Of a stretch of 28,727 nucleotides of DNA, positions 16,968 through 24,818 are shown one piece after another. The notes under the pieces were generated by a model, which was given only the letters and a program-made list of their open reading frames with translations, made no database searches and was not told where the DNA came from. A program made the position numbers and the translations under genes. Numbering within the stretch: the stretch's first letter is position 1; every line of letters starts with the position of its first letter. This DNA is from Clostridiales bacterium UBA4821 (GTDB lineage: Bacteria; Bacillota; Clostridia; Acetivibrionales; UBA4821): NCBI GenBank assembly GCA_002402315.1, contig DHFP01000145.1, positions 1 to 28,727 of the forward strand, given 5' to 3'.

Positions 16968-18362
16968 ATGTTTTATGGAAGAAAAAAGGAACTGGAATTT
17001 TTAAATGAAAAATATGCAAGTAAAAAAACTGAGTTTGTAGTGCTTTACGGCAGGAGAAGAGTTGGCAAAACCGAGCTGCTTAAAGAGTTTTCAAAAGACA
17101 AGAATCCGGTTTTCTATATTTGTAAAGAATGTACTGATAGAGAGCAGTTAAATCTTTTTTCAGAGAAGTTATTAGCTAAAAATAAATTATCTAAACTTCT
17201 TAATAGTTTCAAAAATTGGGAAGATGCATTTGAATTTATAGGAGAGTTTGATGAAGGTAAGAAAAATTTGATTATAATTGATGAATTCCCTTATATGGTA
17301 AAGGGCAATTCAAGTATACCATCAATAATTCAGAAACATTGGGATATGAAGCTAAAAGACAAAAATTTAATGCTTATAATATGCGGTTCAAGTATGAGTT
17401 TTATGGAAAATGAGATTTTGGCAGAAAAAAATCCATTGTATGGCAGGGCGACCGGTATATACAAATTAGATGAGCTGGATATTTATGATGTAAAAAAGTT
17501 TTTTAACGCATATTCAAATGAGGATATTATAAAAGCTTATGCTGCATTAGGCGGGGTTCCACATTATCTTTTACAATTTGAAAACGAAAGAAGCATAGAA
17601 GAAAATATTAAAAAATTCATCTTAAAAAAAGGAAGCACTTTATATAGCGAAGTGGATTTTCTTATGAAGCAAGAGTTTCGAGAAACGGCTGTGTATTATA
17701 CTTTGGTTGAAGCTATTGCGCTAGGTAATACCAGATTGAATGATATATATACTAAAACTCAGATTGAAAAGACAAAGATAAGCGTTTATCTTTCTAACCT
17801 TGTCGGTATAGGTATTGTAAAGAAAACCTATCCGGTAAGCGATACTACAAAGAATGCTGCTAATTTATACTCGGGTATATATGAGCTTGACAATAATTAT
17901 TTTAAATTTTATTTCAGGTTTTTATTTCCGAGGCTTTCGGATCTCGAGATGGGTGATGTGGATGGAGTTTTTAAGAGCTATATAGAACAAGAGTTAAATA
18001 ATTATATTGGCCGTATATTTGAAGATGTATGCATTAGATATATGCGTTATATGAATCTGAAAGAAAAGCTGCCTTTTAGATTTGACAAGATAGGTAGATG
18101 GTGGGAAAAACAAAAAGAAATAGACATGATTGCGATAGGAAAGGATAGCGTTATATACGGTGAATGCAAATGGAAAAATGCCAAAGTAGGTATAGGAGAA
18201 TTAAATGAATTGCGTAGAAAGTATGTTGATGCTTTCTTTGAAAAACAGAATAAGTATTTTTATTTATTTTCAAAATCCGGGTTTGATGATGAACTTATGA
18301 AACTGGCAAAAATAGAAAAGAATGTAGTGTTAGTTGGACTTGAGGATGTTATGACGGTATAA
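16968..18362 (+). CDS. AAA ATPase with DUF234/nuclease-like C-terminal domain
   Basis: 464 residues of the archaeal-type ATPase family (MFYGRKKELEFLNEKY start). Walker A is GRRRVGKT (28-35), Walker B NLIIIDEF (100-107), and LIICGSSMSFM is a sensor-like strand. A winged-helix-like middle (NTRLNDIYTKTQIEKTKISV) follows. The C-terminal DUF234 part carries IDMIAIG (D386) and YGECKWKN (E399, K401), matching a PD-(D/E)xK nuclease pattern. Function in bacteria is unsettled; proteins of this family are often found in accessory regions and have been suspected of roles in mobile-element or defence biology. AGGTGA precedes the ATG. The gene reads opposite to the flanking glycan genes and has its own regulated promoter. 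Confidence 0.85.
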   Translation: MFYGRKKELEFLNEKYASKKTEFVVLYGRRRVGKTELLKEFSKDKNPVFYICKECTDREQLNLFSEKLLAKNKLSKLLNSFKNWEDAFEFIGEFDEGKKNLIIIDEFPYMVKGNSSIPSIIQKHWDMKLKDKNLMLIICGSSMSFMENEILAEKNPLYGRATGIYKLDELDIYDVKKFFNAYSNEDIIKAYAALGGVPHYLLQFENERSIEENIKKFILKKGSTLYSEVDFLMKQEFRETAVYYTLVEAIALGNTRLNDIYTKTQIEKTKISVYLSNLVGIGIVKKTYPVSDTTKNAANLYSGIYELDNNYFKFYFRFLFPRLSDLEMGDVDGVFKSYIEQELNNYIGRIFEDVCIRYMRYMNLKEKLPFRFDKIGRWWEKQKEIDMIAIGKDSVIYGECKWKNAKVGIGELNELRRKYVDAFFEKQNKYFYLFSKSGFDDELMKLAKIEKNVVLVGLEDVMTV

Positions 18363-18391
18363 AAAATACTTTTAATTTATGATGTTTTTGG

Positions 18392-18421
18392 TTATAATTA
18401 GCATAATTATAATTAGCATAA
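18392..18421 (+). promoter_or_regulatory. Tandem 15-bp repeat before the HEPN/MNT pair
   Basis: TTATAATTAGCATAA is repeated twice head to tail (18392-18406, 18407-18421). Each copy contains TATAAT, so either could be a -10 box; no good -35 is visible at 16-18 bases. It begins 30 bases past the ATPase stop and ends 35 bases before the HEPN ATG, suiting an autoregulatory operator. Confidence 0.6.
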
Positions 18422-18456
18422 ATTGAAAGATAAATATGGAACCTTTGGAGGTTAAC

Positions 18457-18852
18457 ATGGATATCTTAGACCAAGTTACTTATTGGATTGATGAAAGTGC
18501 TGAATCTTTAGACACTGCAAAAGTACTTATAGAAAAATCAAAGCATCTTGAATCGGCATTTTTCTGCAATTTATCTTGTGAAAAGATGCTGAAAGCAGCC
18601 TATATTCATTATTCAAAAAAAATTCCTCCAAAAGTTCATTCTCTTGTAAAATTGGCACAAATGTCAGCAATCTATGAAATTATGGGCGAAGAGATGAAAA
18701 GATTTATTAATAAACTTGAAGTCTTTCAAATTGAAGGTAGATATCCTGAAAACCGAAAGCGGCTATATGAAACAACTCCAAAAGAATTATTCTCATCTAT
18801 ACTTCAACAGACCGAGGAGGTAGTTACATGGATAAAAACACACTTACAGTAA
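18457..18852 (+). CDS. HEPN-domain protein of a HEPN/MNT toxin-antitoxin pair
   Basis: 131 residues from ATG 18457, chosen because GGAGG lies 5 bases upstream; the earlier in-frame ATG at 18436 would bury this site in coding sequence. It is an all-alpha HEPN (PF05168-type) protein: YWIDESAESLDTAKVLIE, AFFCNLSCEKMLKAAYIH and IPPKVHSLVKLA. The usual HEPN RNase motif is Arg-x4-6-His; here the position before the His seems to be Lys (KKIPPKVH), so activity may be altered. The gene overlaps the MNT gene by 25 bases. In such pairs the HEPN protein is typically the toxin, and the MNT protein neutralises it, in some cases by AMP-modification. Confidence 0.85.
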   Translation: MDILDQVTYWIDESAESLDTAKVLIEKSKHLESAFFCNLSCEKMLKAAYIHYSKKIPPKVHSLVKLAQMSAIYEIMGEEMKRFINKLEVFQIEGRYPENRKRLYETTPKELFSSILQQTEEVVTWIKTHLQ

Positions 18853-19169
18853 TGAATGATTTAAGACAGTATATTGACTTTGTGAGTAAAAGAATCAAAA
18901 TTAAAAAAGTAATTCTCTTTGGTTCATATGCTAAAGGAAATGCATCTGAAAACAGTGATGTTGATATAGCAATTGTTTCACCACAACTGGGAAAATCACC
19001 TCTACTCGAAAAATTGGAATTATATGAATGGAGATTTGATTCAAATACATCGAATGATTTACAACCTGTTCCGATTAGCGAAGAAGCTTTTGATAGAGAA
19101 GACGACTTTTTTATCAGCGAAATCAAAAGAACAGGAATTGATATTACTGAAGAGCTGCAGATTGCATAA
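18828..19169 (+). CDS. Minimal nucleotidyltransferase (MNT) antitoxin
   Basis: 113 residues. LFGSYAKGNASENSDVDIAI holds the GS-x10-DxD signature (G32, S33, D44, D46) of polymerase-beta-type nucleotidyltransferases, with the strand VIL before it. The active-site residues are intact, so it may transfer nucleotide to the HEPN partner. GAGGAGG lies upstream of the ATG inside the HEPN gene, and the 25-base overlap indicates coupled synthesis. It is followed by a strong stem-loop terminator. Confidence 0.9.
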   Translation: MDKNTLTVMNDLRQYIDFVSKRIKIKKVILFGSYAKGNASENSDVDIAIVSPQLGKSPLLEKLELYEWRFDSNTSNDLQPVPISEEAFDREDDFFISEIKRTGIDITEELQIA

Positions 19170-19189
19170 CAGATTTTGCCTGCAAAATG

Positions 19190-19224
19190 AAACTTCCCTA
19201 AACTATTGTAATTCAGGGAAGTTT
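19190..19224. terminator. Bidirectional terminator between converging genes
   Basis: A 10-bp perfect stem, AAACTTCCCT/AGGGAAGTTT (19190-19199 with 19215-19224), has a 15-base loop, with a T-rich tail on both strands. It separates the plus-strand HEPN/MNT pair from the minus-strand dehydrogenase gene. Just beyond it AAACAGTTCT is repeated in tandem (19231-19250). Confidence 0.85.
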
Positions 19225-19274
19225 TATTGTAAACAGTTCTAAACAGTTCTGTATTCATATATCAAATTTCTTTG

Positions 19275-20681
19275 TCATAACTGCAGCATGGTAGTAAGGC
19301 TATTATTTCTGTTATTCCCACCGGACCTGCATGTTTTTTCTTCAGTAGCAGCTACTTCATCCGATACCTCATTATTCCGAAACCCTGCATCTCTCTTGCC
19401 AATACAATAATACTTAAACCCTAGCTGTGACATAGTCTTATTGTCAAATACATTTCTTCCATCTATAAAGACATTGCCCTTTGCCAGCTTTCTTACCTTG
19501 TTTAAGTCCAGTTCCTTAAACTCTTTCCATTCTGTTGCAAGGATTATTGCATCCACATCCTTGACAGCATCATAAGCACTGGGAGCAAACTCTACATCCT
19601 TAAGGACTTTCTTAGCTGTTTCCATCGCTGCTGGATCATAAACTTTTGCTTTACCGCCCATCTTTTGGATTTCATTGATAATGGCAATAGATGACGCTTC
19701 TCTTATATCATCAGTATTGGGTTTAAATGCAAGTCCTAAAATTCCGATAGTATTTCCTTTTATTTCCGGCATAGCCATTCTTAATTTCTTTAAAGGTCTT
19801 AATTTCTGAAGATTATTAGCCTGGATTACACTTTTTACTACTTTAAAGTCGTACCCAACTCTCTCTCCTATTTTAACTAATGCCTTAATATCTTTAGGAA
19901 AACATCCTCCCCCAAATCCTATACCGGCATTTAAGAACTTTTCAGAAATCCTGCTGTCCATTCCCATTCCTTTAGCAACCTCTGATACGTCTGCCCCAAT
20001 CCTTTCACAGATGTTAGCAATCTCATTCATAAAAGTAATCTTGGTAGCAAGAAATGCATTCGCTGCGTATTTTATCATCTCTGCACTCTCAGGGTCTGTT
20101 ACCATTATTGAAGCTTTAAAAGGTTCATGAAGCTTACTCATTATCTTTGCTGATTTTTCATTCTCGGCGCCAATAACCACCCTGTCAGGGTGCATTGTAT
20201 CATAAATGGCCGTCCCTTCTCTCAGAAACTCCGGATTGGATACTACATCAAAATTGTGTTCATTAACCCGGTTTTCTTGAATTATCTTCTTCACCCATTT
20301 CTGAGTTCCCACTGGTACTGTGCTCTTATTTACTATGATTTTATAGGCGTTCATGTATTGGGTTATGTTCTTTGCTACCATTTCCACCTGGGATAGGTCA
20401 GCTTGTCCGCCAGGAAGGGATGGCGTGCCGACTGCTATGAAGATAATGTCTGAGTTTTTTATACCGTATTCCAGGTTTGTCGTGAATTCTATCCTTCCAG
20501 CCAGCCTATTGCGGTTGCACATGCCTTCAAGGTTTTCTTCATATATGGGCATTATACCGTTATTCAGTTTATCTATTTTTTCTTTTGAAACGTCAACACA
20601 GATTACTTTATTACCTAGCTCAGCAAAACATACTCCTGATACTAATCCTACATAGCCTGTTCCTACTACACATAAGTTCAT
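19275..20681 (-). CDS. ugd: UDP-glucose 6-dehydrogenase
   Basis: 468 residues. The N-terminal NAD fold is MNLCVVGTGYVGLVSGVCFA, with VAVGTPS, the central NKSTVPVGT and the catalytic loop GFGGGCFPKD, whose Cys (near 260) forms the thioester intermediate. GLAFKPNTDDIREA starts the C-terminal domain. It oxidises UDP-glucose twice to UDP-glucuronate, a precursor for acidic surface polysaccharides. The product runs about 40 residues past the usual end (after YYCIGKRD), with a polar tail rich in Asn, Glu and Thr, a feature not typical of the family. It has its own promoter, 20718-20747. A decayed second copy of its first 20 codons is at 22077-22139. Confidence 0.95.
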   Translation of the reverse strand: MNLCVVGTGYVGLVSGVCFAELGNKVICVDVSKEKIDKLNNGIMPIYEENLEGMCNRNRLAGRIEFTTNLEYGIKNSDIIFIAVGTPSLPGGQADLSQVEMVAKNITQYMNAYKIIVNKSTVPVGTQKWVKKIIQENRVNEHNFDVVSNPEFLREGTAIYDTMHPDRVVIGAENEKSAKIMSKLHEPFKASIMVTDPESAEMIKYAANAFLATKITFMNEIANICERIGADVSEVAKGMGMDSRISEKFLNAGIGFGGGCFPKDIKALVKIGERVGYDFKVVKSVIQANNLQKLRPLKKLRMAMPEIKGNTIGILGLAFKPNTDDIREASSIAIINEIQKMGGKAKVYDPAAMETAKKVLKDVEFAPSAYDAVKDVDAIILATEWKEFKELDLNKVRKLAKGNVFIDGRNVFDNKTMSQLGFKYYCIGKRDAGFRNNEVSDEVAATEEKTCRSGGNNRNNSLTTMLQL

Positions 20682-20717
20682 TACTCTACCCCTTTACTTA
20701 TTATCAAACACTCAAAT

Positions 20718-20747
20718 ATTTTAGCATATTTTGTTGAGGTTAGGCAA
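20718..20747 (-). promoter_or_regulatory. Promoter of the UDP-glucose dehydrogenase gene
   Basis: On the minus strand TTGCCT (20742-20747), an 18-base spacer ending in TGC, and TAAAAT (20718-20723), 36 bases before the ATG. The same boxes with the same spacing recur in the duplicated copy at 22176-22205, which supports both as real. Confidence 0.65.
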
Positions 20748-20770
20748 TGATAATTTCCGAATAATTACTG

Positions 20771-21316
20771 TTAATCTTTGCCTCTAACCGCACTTTCCAG
20801 CATCTTTACCAATAAAGGTATCAAGGCAATCTGCAGCAGCAACCCCGGCAGACCTACTAAAACAAATGACTTTATTATTGGAAATATAGGGGTATTCATT
20901 ATTATTCCAAATGATACTGCGTATATTAGCCTTCCTGCAATCAAGGCCCCTAGTATAGAAACAAGGATTCTACAGCCATACTTCTTATACAACAGCCCCG
21001 CAGTCAATCCGTAAATACCAAGCTCGAACACCATAATATACATTATTGGAACATGGGGCATGCCATATATGATATAGCTTAACATGGGTGTTACACTACC
21101 TACATACAACCCTGCTATAGGTCCCAATAAAAGCCCTGTTATCAAAACCGGCAAATGCATAGGAGAAAAAATTGTTCCGGCTGCAGGTCCACCTAAAATG
21201 TGAAAAATTTGAGGCACTGCAATCCCTAATGCGATAAATAATACACCATACAAAACTTTTTGGGTGTTTATTATCCCATTTAGAAAATTCCTGTGAGCCA
21301 ATTTCTTAGTACTCAT
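20771..21316 (-). CDS. ECF transporter substrate-binding (S) component
   Basis: A 181-residue, very hydrophobic protein with about six helices. FSPMHLPVLITGLLLGPIAG, then VGSVTPMLSYIIYGMP and MVFELGIYGLTAGLLYKK, are characteristic of ECF S components, which capture a vitamin or similar small molecule and work with a shared EcfA/A'/T module encoded elsewhere. AAGGAG lies 11 bases before the ATG. The vitamin cannot be read from the sequence. The P-loop kinase gene 35 bases upstream is probably co-transcribed and could phosphorylate the imported compound, a common pairing for vitamin or nucleoside salvage. Confidence 0.85.
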   Translation of the reverse strand: MSTKKLAHRNFLNGIINTQKVLYGVLFIALGIAVPQIFHILGGPAAGTIFSPMHLPVLITGLLLGPIAGLYVGSVTPMLSYIIYGMPHVPIMYIMVFELGIYGLTAGLLYKKYGCRILVSILGALIAGRLIYAVSFGIIMNTPIFPIIKSFVLVGLPGLLLQIALIPLLVKMLESAVRGKD

Positions 21317-21351
21317 TTGTAAACCAACTCCTTATTTAAGCTTTAGACCAG

Positions 21352-22011
21352 TTATAGGAATCCGCAAAAGTCCATGATTTGTTTTGTAACACTGCGGTTA
21401 TCTATACTGCTTGTATCAACAATTATTGTTGGCAAGGCAGAATCCTTACTCATCTCAAGTATTTTCTCCTGATCCCTCATAAATCTTGCAACTATTTCTT
21501 CTTCTGTAGCTCCAAATTTTTTTAAATATTTCATCCAGCATGGGTTTTTTCTTCTAAACAATCTTTCTCTTAGTTGAATATCATTAACTGTGAGTATACA
21601 CAGCTTTGCTCCTAGATTATGCAGTTCATTATCTATCGGTTTAGCCAACTCCCAATTCATATGCTCGTATTGATAAACATGTGTAAAATGAAATCTTTCC
21701 AGTATATAAATGAATCTATGTTCAACATAGTCCTGAGAAATCCAGTCGCGGTGATTTAAACCGTCTGAAAATACTTTTAGTATATGAACTATACTCATCA
21801 ACAGGTTGATATTGTCGTCTGGAGTTATGGTGCCCTCATGGTCTTTTTTCTCTAAGACCCTTTGCGTATGATGCTCCGATAAAACCAGGCTGGATAGGTA
21901 CTTTCTATTTAAATATTGGTTACTGCGTAATAGTTCTTTCAGAACAGTTGTTTTTCCAGTACCGGATATTCCTTCAATTATCAACCCTTTAATATTCCAG
22001 TTGCCATTCAT
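21352..22011 (-). CDS. Small P-loop kinase (nucleoside/nucleotide-kinase-like)
   Basis: 219 residues from ATG 22011 (AGGAAG upstream with good spacing); an earlier in-frame ATG at 22053 lacks a ribosome site. Walker A is GISGTGKTT near the N-terminus. LERFHFTHVYQ resembles the (D/E)R-containing substrate segment of deoxynucleoside/thymidylate kinases, and RLFRRKNPCW resembles a basic LID. No family name can be given with confidence. It lies just upstream of an ECF S-component gene and is bracketed, with it, by two copies of the ugd gene start. Imported vitamin or nucleoside is a plausible substrate. The alternative is an unrelated P-loop phosphotransferase. Confidence 0.7.
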   Translation of the reverse strand: MNGNWNIKGLIIEGISGTGKTTVLKELLRSNQYLNRKYLSSLVLSEHHTQRVLEKKDHEGTITPDDNINLLMSIVHILKVFSDGLNHRDWISQDYVEHRFIYILERFHFTHVYQYEHMNWELAKPIDNELHNLGAKLCILTVNDIQLRERLFRRKNPCWMKYLKKFGATEEEIVARFMRDQEKILEMSKDSALPTIIVDTSSIDNRSVTKQIMDFCGFL

Positions 22012-22076
22012 AAGCATCTTCCTATGATTAGATTTTAATATTATATGTTCCATTGAATTCTAAGTGACCTTAACTT

Positions 22077-22139
22077 TTAGTAACCGCAAACTAGTGAGAC
22101 TAATCGTGCATAACCTGTCCATACTATATACAAGTTCAT
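22077..22139 (-). pseudogene. Decayed 5' fragment of a second ugd gene
   Basis: From ATG 22139 the frame reads MNLYIVWTGYARLVSLVCGY and stops at TAA 22077. The intact Ugd begins MNLCVVGTGYVGLVSGVCFA; 13 of 20 residues match without gaps. Similarity fades after this point. The upstream DNA (22140-22208) is also a copy of the ugd promoter region, so this is a genuine remnant. Confidence 0.8.
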
Positions 22140-22208
22140 TGCTCTTCCCTTTTATCTATAGTCAAATATGCAGATATTTTAACATATTTTGCGAAAGTTA
22201 GGCAAACC
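22140..22208 (-). repeat. Duplicate of the ugd promoter region (second copy at 20682-20750)
   Basis: The two 69-base stretches align without gaps over their length with roughly three quarters of positions alike, including CATATTTTG and GTTAGGCAA. The -10 TAAAAT (22176-22181) and -35 TTGCCT (22200-22205) are preserved. It may still fire, reading through the ugd remnant towards the kinase gene. Confidence 0.75.
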
Positions 22209-22239
22209 CTAATTTTTTTAAGTTTTAAGCTTTCTCATT

Positions 22240-23157
22240 TTAATTGTCATTATTGAAATGATTCCATGCTAGAATAAGACCAAAACTAATTATTTCTGCA
22301 ACAATAATTAGACCTCTAGAAGCAACTGAAATTAAATACGAAAATGAACCTATATCAAGTCTATTAGCTAACATAATCAAAGCTGTTTCCCTTACGCCAA
22401 TGCCCCCTGGCATTGGACTTATAAAACCCACAATCCATGATAATGGGAATAAACCACAAACATTTAAAAAACTTAAATTCTGATCTAAATCTGAAATACT
22501 AAAAACAAATAATGCAAATCCTACTGATGCAACAATCCATGCTGTTATATAGAATAAAAGCATCTTAAACAGAAAAAGATTTGGTATCCTAATTAGATAA
22601 ATGTCTTTCTTTATAAGTAATTTATAAAAATAATTTATTATAGGTCTATAAGTATATAACCCTATAGTTAAAAGAATAATTATAAAAAATCCTATTAGCA
22701 CTTCTATGTTATTTAAGATTCTGAAACACGACATTATTCCTGTAATCAAACTCGATAGTGCTAGAAGGACTGCCTCAAGGATAAAACTTTGCAGTATTAT
22801 ACTATAGTTAACATTTTTTGCTTTTAGTATCGCTGCTCTTCCAACATAATTCCAAATTCCTCCTGGTAAATATCTAGCTAATTGAGATTTAGAATATAAA
22901 AAAACTAACTCCTTAAAATTCAACTGTCTACTAAGTTTGCTAAATACAAAACTCCATCCAACAGCAAGTAAAATAAAAAACATGGATATAAAAACTATAG
23001 ATAAAAGTAAACTAGGAAAGCTTGAAATATAAGTATTATACTTAATCTCTTCCCAAACATGAATAAGCTTATAAAAGATAAGAATAAAAACTAAGCTTCC
23101 CAATAACGGGAAAATTAACTTCGATAATTTTTTAACTCCAAATCTTTTTACTGTCAT
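22240..23157 (-). CDS. Flippase-like LPG-synthase-TM (UPF0104/AglD-type) membrane protein
   Basis: A polytopic protein of 305 residues from ATG 23157 (GGTAGG 7 bases upstream; GTG 23187 would extend it by 10). About eight helices are visible. LARYLPGGIWNYVGRA and FISPMPGGIGVRETALIML are the two signatures of the LPG_synthase_TM family, shared by MprF's flippase domain and AglD-like proteins. In glycan loci these are thought to move or present lipid-linked sugars. It overlaps the preceding methyltransferase gene and is the last gene of the Region 4 operon. The specific cargo is unknown. Confidence 0.85.
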   Translation of the reverse strand: MTVKRFGVKKLSKLIFPLLGSLVFILIFYKLIHVWEEIKYNTYISSFPSLLLSIVFISMFFILLAVGWSFVFSKLSRQLNFKELVFLYSKSQLARYLPGGIWNYVGRAAILKAKNVNYSIILQSFILEAVLLALSSLITGIMSCFRILNNIEVLIGFFIIILLTIGLYTYRPIINYFYKLLIKKDIYLIRIPNLFLFKMLLFYITAWIVASVGFALFVFSISDLDQNLSFLNVCGLFPLSWIVGFISPMPGGIGVRETALIMLANRLDIGSFSYLISVASRGLIIVAEIISFGLILAWNHFNNDN

Positions 23158-23779
23158 ACTTATACCTACCATCAGGCTTTTTTTCACATAATAACATAGT
23201 CCAAGGAAAGGGATTGGTTATTTTTATTATATTTCCATATGCTTTTACTAGATTAGTAATTTCATTCTTACTCCAATGCTGAATATGCCCTGGGGTATTA
23301 CCAAAACTCTTTATATACTTACCTCTAAGTAGATTAGATATTCTCCATACTGGTTCATTAGGTACACTTATAAACACATATCTTTTTGATATTCTAAATA
23401 TCTCTTTCAAAGCTACTTCTGGACTTTCAATGTGTTCCAAAACTTCACAGGCAACAACCAAATCATACTTATCAGATTCTCTATCTATACTCAGTATTGA
23501 GCCTTGATGAAAATCAATTTGTTTAAACTTACACCTAGCTTCGTCTATTACTTTTTTTGAAATATCCATACCTTCTACTTCAATACCTGATTTAAGATTA
23601 TATATAAAATTAGTTACATATCCCTCCCCACAACCTGCATCAAATACATTGCTATAGTCAATTAAACTTAATAACTTTTTAATACTTCTAAAAAATTCGC
23701 TCATAATATGTTTTACTAAAAAGTTTTTATTGCTATATTTATTATAGTAATTACCTTCTGGTTGATTCTCTTTATTCAT
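23132..23779 (-). CDS. Class I SAM-dependent methyltransferase
   Basis: 215 residues: VFDAGCGEGYVTN (motif I, about 45-57), VEGMDISKKVIDEA (acidic loop) and LVVACEVLEHIESPE (motif IV), as in UbiG/Methyltransf_11-type enzymes. The segment KRYVFISVPNEPVWR is the usual fifth strand. It sits between a polyprenol-phosphate GT2 gene and a flippase-like gene, so methylation of a lipid-linked sugar is likely but not shown by the sequence. Confidence 0.88.
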   Translation of the reverse strand: MNKENQPEGNYYNKYSNKNFLVKHIMSEFFRSIKKLLSLIDYSNVFDAGCGEGYVTNFIYNLKSGIEVEGMDISKKVIDEARCKFKQIDFHQGSILSIDRESDKYDLVVACEVLEHIESPEVALKEIFRISKRYVFISVPNEPVWRISNLLRGKYIKSFGNTPGHIQHWSKNEITNLVKAYGNIIKITNPFPWTMLLCEKKPDGRYKYDSKKIWS

Positions 23780-23808
23780 ATCTTTTTCTCCTACTCAATG
23801 AAATATAA

Positions 23809-24765
23809 TTATCTGATTTCATCTTGAGATTTATAATCTAGCTTTCTAAGCCTATATTGAATATCTTCAAGCAGTTTTCTATTTGCAGCGATTATATCAG
23901 CCTGCAAGCCAACAACTCCCGTTTGAAACCCTATTAGCAATAGAACTGTAGATAATATGAGGGACTGAATATGCCCGACGCCCTGTCCTGTAAAATAAAA
24001 ATATAAAAACCTTAGCCCTATGACAAATCCCAGCAAGAAAATAGTCAACCCCAATGTCATGAAAAATTTTAAAGGTTTGTACATAACAAATATTCTTGTT
24101 ATGGTAAAAATTGAACGTTTAATATAGGAAAACATACTTTTAAACAGTCTGGACTTTCTTAATTCAGGGTTTGTCTTAATTAGCACAGAAGTAATTGCCA
24201 TATTCTTTCTTCCAGCCTGTATTATAGTTTCGAGTGTATAGGTATATTCTGATATAACATTCAACCTCAACGCTGCTTCTCTGCTGTATGCTCTAAATCC
24301 ACTCGGCGCATCCGGAACATCTGTATCCGATGCTATCCTTACCACCCAGCTTCCTAAATGCTGGAGCTTCTTCTTCAACCATGAGAAATGTTCAATCTTA
24401 TCTATAGGTCTTTCCCCAATTACTATATCAGCTTGTCCATTTAAGATTGGTCTTATAAGTTTCTCAATATCATCACCATAATACTGATTATCTGCATCTG
24501 TATTTACAATTATATTTGCTCCCTGTTTCAGGCACTTATCTATTCCCGCCATAAAACCTGCGGCAAGTCCTTTATTCTTCTTGAAACTGACTATGTGGTG
24601 AACACCATTGGCTTTTGCTACCTCTACAGTCTTATCTCTGCTGCCATCATCAATTATTAAGTATTCAATTTGGTCAATGCCCTCTATTTTTTTAGGCAAA
24701 TCATTTAGTGCAATGGGTAAGGTTTGTTCCTCATTGTAACACGGGATTTGAATTATAAGTTTCAT
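23809..24765 (-). CDS. Polyprenyl-phosphate glycosyltransferase (DPM1/GtrB-type GT2)
   Basis: 318 residues. The GT-A domain has IIQIPCYNEEQTLPIALNDL, IIDDGSRDKTVEVA and the metal motif NTDADNQY; GFMAGIDKCLKQGA and PSGFRAYSREAAL are typical of dolichyl/undecaprenyl-phosphate mannosyl- or glucosyltransferases. Two C-terminal membrane helices follow (about 230-260 and 270-300; FMTLGLTIFLLGFVIGL and LILSTVLLLIGF), as in GtrB. It should load a sugar onto undecaprenyl phosphate for use outside by a GT-C enzyme such as the neighbour encoded at 24819-27293. Confidence 0.9.
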   Translation of the reverse strand: MKLIIQIPCYNEEQTLPIALNDLPKKIEGIDQIEYLIIDDGSRDKTVEVAKANGVHHIVSFKKNKGLAAGFMAGIDKCLKQGANIIVNTDADNQYYGDDIEKLIRPILNGQADIVIGERPIDKIEHFSWLKKKLQHLGSWVVRIASDTDVPDAPSGFRAYSREAALRLNVISEYTYTLETIIQAGRKNMAITSVLIKTNPELRKSRLFKSMFSYIKRSIFTITRIFVMYKPLKFFMTLGLTIFLLGFVIGLRFLYFYFTGQGVGHIQSLILSTVLLLIGFQTGVVGLQADIIAANRKLLEDIQYRLRKLDYKSQDEIR

Positions 24766-24818
24766 TATTCTCCCACTCTTTCATTTCTTTCTATCATTAG
24801 AAAACTAAATATTTGTCA

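Noticed and set aside
18392..18421. Start of a CRISPR or VNTR array
   Set aside because: There are only two directly abutting 15-bp copies without spacers; no array is seen anywhere in the window.
18824..19258. 144-codon minus-strand ORF
   Set aside because: It is antisense to the MNT gene, which has a full active-site motif and ribosome site.
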